In this document: positions 61,775 through 64,000 of the stretch, piece after piece
Layout of the letters: each line of letters opens with the position of its first letter
Position numbering within the stretch: the first letter of the stretch is position 1
Source of the DNA: Terriglobus saanensis SP1PR4
Lineage (GTDB): Bacteria > Acidobacteriota > Terriglobia > Terriglobales > Acidobacteriaceae
Assembly: GCF_000179915.2 (NCBI RefSeq)
Contig: NC_014963.1
Coordinates: 3,534,001 to 3,598,000 of the forward strand
Length of the DNA stretch: 64,000 nucleotides
Direction: 5' to 3'
Notes under the pieces: generated by a model
What the model was told of the DNA's origin: nothing
Database searches by the model: none
What the model saw: only the letters and a program-made list of their open reading frames with translations
Position numbers and translations under genes: made by a program

Positions 61775-64000
61775 CTACTCTGCCGCACCTTCGACTGCGA
61801 TGCCGGAGTTCAGCATCAAGACGAAATCGCAAGTCGCACTTTTCTTTCCGCAATACACAACGGCATCGCGCAAAATACGCGCGGGCGATCCGGCTGGCTC
61901 CGCACCGGGCAGACGCAACGACTTTGTCTCGTCCAGCAGGGGCCTGAGTTTTGCATCGCCGGAGACAAGCATAGCGGCTGCGACCCCATCGGCGTTCAAC
62001 TGCAGACGCACCGTGCCGCCGCCCTCTGCGCCCGCGCTATTCTTCACGTGGTAGCTGCGAAAGTCCTGCATCGACGTGGGAAAGCTCTCGCCACTCGCTG
62101 CCTTGACCCCGTTTTTCTCAAGGCGCGCAATGGCTGCGGCCACTTCGGCATAGTCCTGCTTCGCATCACCCGCATGCTCCGTCTGCCTGGAAAGCCGGTA
62201 CATCCATAGCGCATCTGCATTGCGGTCCAAAGCCTCGAAGGTCTGGGCCAGGTGATTGCCGACGATTATGTTTTCCTGTGAAAACCATGCTGCGCGCAAG
62301 TATGGTGCGGCCTCCTTCGGTTTGCCCTCCAGCAGGAGAATGTAACCCAGCGTGTCCCATGAGGCCGTGAGGTTCGCCGATGCAGCAAAGGCCTTCGTAT
62401 TCGCCTCTTCCAAAACCTGGGAGGCGGTCATTTTTTCCAGCAATTCGACCGAACGACGCGACTGGGTCTCCGCGAACGGCAGATCGATCTTCGTCTCCGA
62501 CAGCACGTAGACGTTATTGTTGATGACATCCGGGTCATCGCTACCGTCCATCGCCTTTTTTGCGGCCATAGCAGCTTCTTCGTTGCGATGCAGCTCGTAC
62601 AGCGTGCTTGCCACCTGCGAAGCCACTGCGCGGTCTTCAGGCTGGCGCGCCTGCAGATCGCGCAGAACTCCGAGCGCATGCGTATAGTCACCCTGTTTGT
62701 TATAGATGAAGACACGCATCTGCTGAACCCGAGCGTTGCTGCCGCCGTACTTGCCCAGTAATGCTTCAGCATCGCTGTAACGCTGTTTATTGCTGTACTC
62801 CTGGGCTAATCCGAGCACCATCGAGGGATCGTCATCCGGATGCGCCTTCATCTCTGCTTCGATGTCGCGGGCGGCAGCGTCGAGGTCGCCGTCACTCGCC
62901 TTGACCAGGCCAAGCATACCCAGAACGTAAGGCGCATCCGGCGAGCTCTTACGTAAAGCTTCCAGGCGGCTGCGTGCCCCCCCGATATCTCTTCGCTGCA
63001 GCATGGCGGCGATCTCTGCCAGTTGTTGTCTTGCATCGGAAGGGTTCGAGGGGTCGGCGGAAGGCATCGCATCTTTGGCCGGTGCGGTGGATGCGCTCTT
63101 CGCGCCCTCGTTGTTGATCGTGAGGTGATCGGGCGGAATGAGTCGCAGATAGGGCTCCCCGTCGTTCACCAGAGTTGCTTTCTGAAAGGCAAGGTAGTCC
63201 TTCCACCGGTCACGCGGTAGCTTATGCACCTTGACGACAAGCTTGCGGTCCGCGATGACCTTACCGTCGACGAGGCGATAGGTCTTATCGTAGGTAGCGA
63301 ACTCCCGGGACACATGAACTGCGTCAGGCAGCTCGGCACGATAGCCCGCGGGAAGGGTAATGGTGCTGTGAGCCTCGACCGTACGCGGTGCGCCAAGGTC
63401 GATATCGTGTTCGGGCGCCTTCTCTTCGCTTACAAGAGTAAGTTCAACGACGGGAAAGAGGGGCAAAGATTGCTTGTTCTCCCACCCAGCGTACTTCTCA
63501 CGGCTGTAGTCGTAGGTGATCTTTACGGGGGCGCTTGCGTCGGCCTGACGCATGTCCGTGCCGCTCACCTTGCCGCCAAACCCCATGGCCCCCGAAAGGT
63601 ACTGCATCGCGTCATCCCATTGCGCAGGCGACAGCCGCTGCATCATGATGCGTAGATCCAGTTCACTGTCCGATCTCGCGGTGAGCACCATATGGCTTTT
63701 CATCAGGCCGTCGCTGTCCAGCGTACCCACAGCAACAAACTCTTCGTGATAGGTATAGGGTGGGTTGGCCGGAGTTCTTTCAAGTGAGGCCGGTGCCTTA
63801 TCCGGGATAACGAGCGCCTGCTGATCGCGGATGATGGGCATGAGAACACGAAAGGGTGCGACCTCGGCGGTGGAATCGAGCCAGACTTGCTCCGGCTTGC
63901 CCGCTGCGTCAGGCAGTTCGACCGTTGTGATGGCGTGGTTGAAGACCGAGGGTGAGGGTACCTCCGTTACCGGGGCGATACCCGCCCCGATGAGTACGGG
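61775..64000 (-). CDS. DUF3857/transglutaminase-type protein with TPR repeats, C-terminal part
   Basis: Incomplete: the frame is open to the right edge of the window, giving at least 740 residues without a start. The first visible part (PSVFNHAITTVELPDAAGKPEQVWLDSTAEV) is the post-transglutaminase region of DUF3857 proteins. A beta-rich domain follows, then about ten TPR-like helix pairs (roughly residues 330-610 of the visible part: ARSRLEALRKSSPDAPYVLGMLGL; YSDAEALLGKYGG; WDTLGYILLLEGKPKEAAPYLRAAW), and a small C-terminal domain with two cysteines (VYCGKKSATCDF). Such proteins are periplasmic or outer-membrane-associated and of unknown function. Its 3' end is about 170 bases upstream (by position) of the LysR relict. 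Confidence 0.82.
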   Translation of the reverse strand, partial: PVLIGAGIAPVTEVPSPSVFNHAITTVELPDAAGKPEQVWLDSTAEVAPFRVLMPIIRDQQALVIPDKAPASLERTPANPPYTYHEEFVAVGTLDSDGLMKSHMVLTARSDSELDLRIMMQRLSPAQWDDAMQYLSGAMGFGGKVSGTDMRQADASAPVKITYDYSREKYAGWENKQSLPLFPVVELTLVSEEKAPEHDIDLGAPRTVEAHSTITLPAGYRAELPDAVHVSREFATYDKTYRLVDGKVIADRKLVVKVHKLPRDRWKDYLAFQKATLVNDGEPYLRLIPPDHLTINNEGAKSASTAPAKDAMPSADPSNPSDARQQLAEIAAMLQRRDIGGARSRLEALRKSSPDAPYVLGMLGLVKASDGDLDAAARDIEAEMKAHPDDDPSMVLGLAQEYSNKQRYSDAEALLGKYGGSNARVQQMRVFIYNKQGDYTHALGVLRDLQARQPEDRAVASQVASTLYELHRNEEAAMAAKKAMDGSDDPDVINNNVYVLSETKIDLPFAETQSRRSVELLEKMTASQVLEEANTKAFAASANLTASWDTLGYILLLEGKPKEAAPYLRAAWFSQENIIVGNHLAQTFEALDRNADALWMYRLSRQTEHAGDAKQDYAEVAAAIARLEKNGVKAASGESFPTSMQDFRSYHVKNSAGAEGGGTVRLQLNADGVAAAMLVSGDAKLRPLLDETKSLRLPGAEPAGSPARILRDAVVYCGKKSATCDFVLMLNSGIAVEGAAE

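Noticed and set aside
1-64000. tRNA, rRNA, riboswitch and CRISPR search by eye
   Set aside because: No cloverleaf with a TTCGANTC-like loop, no rRNA sequence and no regular direct-repeat array was noticed; a covariance-model search would be decisive.

Overview
The window is most likely chromosomal DNA of an acidobacterium of the Terriglobia/Acidobacteriaceae type (Granulicella, Terriglobus or Edaphobacter relatives). Three very large TonB-dependent receptors carry an N-terminal carboxypeptidase-regulatory-like domain. A DUF1080 protein, a GT39-like glycosyltransferase with C-terminal TPRs, a DUF5117-type zinc protease, an Oxygenase-NA protein and a type III polyketide synthase remnant point the same way. 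The placement comes from protein resemblance only; there is no rRNA or tRNA in the window that I could see.

Layout. 1-5.6 kb: surface glycosylation genes (GT2, GT39-like), a prolyl-hydroxylase-like oxygenase and a secreted DUF1080 protein. 5.9-13.6 kb: a group that reads as nucleic-acid or nucleotide scavenging (TonB-dependent receptor, NPP-type phosphodiesterase, S1/P1 nuclease, then a divergent GntR regulator overlapping a PfkB kinase). 13.6-14.3 kb: decayed DNA with a coupling-protein-like remnant. 14.3-23.7 kb: five minus-strand genes in a row (OmpR regulator, histidine kinase, TonB receptor, beta-propeller protein, TonB receptor). 24.3-28.3 kb: an NtrC-type sigma-54 activator and its membrane kinase, divergent from a small secreted proline-rich protein; the gap holds two facing-away sigma-54 promoters and a shared inverted element. 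28.4-33.3 kb: a tightly packed operon of a histone-H1-like protein, an MFS carrier, a metallophosphoesterase, an ArsB-like transporter and a DUF606/YdcZ protein. 33.6-39.9 kb: PAS kinase, a broken PepSY membrane protein, VIT1-like metal transporter, a second OmpR/kinase pair and a cytochrome c. 39.9-44.3 kb: a polyketide tailoring cluster whose type III polyketide synthase has lost its middle. 44.5-50.3 kb: a frameshifted Bcr/CflA-type efflux gene, a large zinc metalloprotease, a shrunken ISL3 element with both inverted repeats, and a Crp/Fnr regulator. 50.8-55.8 kb: SnoaL-like protein and a DNA-repair island (Vsr, Ogt, AlkA-like glycosylase, Ada, Oxygenase-NA, AlkB). 56.2-64 kb: TMEM175-like channel, AraC regulator plus PobA-type hydroxylase, an intact IS110-family transposase next to a LysR remnant, and the C-terminal part of a DUF3857/TPR protein running off the right edge.

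How the parts work together. The best supported regulatory circuit is at 27.4-27.7 kb: a proline-rich membrane kinase and an NtrC activator appear to control both themselves and a secreted proline-rich protein through sigma-54 promoters of near-consensus sequence. The repair island combines direct reversal (Ogt, Ada, AlkB), base excision (AlkA-like) and mismatch nicking (Vsr) and is partly translationally coupled. The receptor-rich half of the window looks like uptake of large or scarce nutrients under two-component control. Several genes are visibly decaying (type III PKS, PepSY, MFS, LysR, ISL3, coupling protein), so the window also records recent gene loss.
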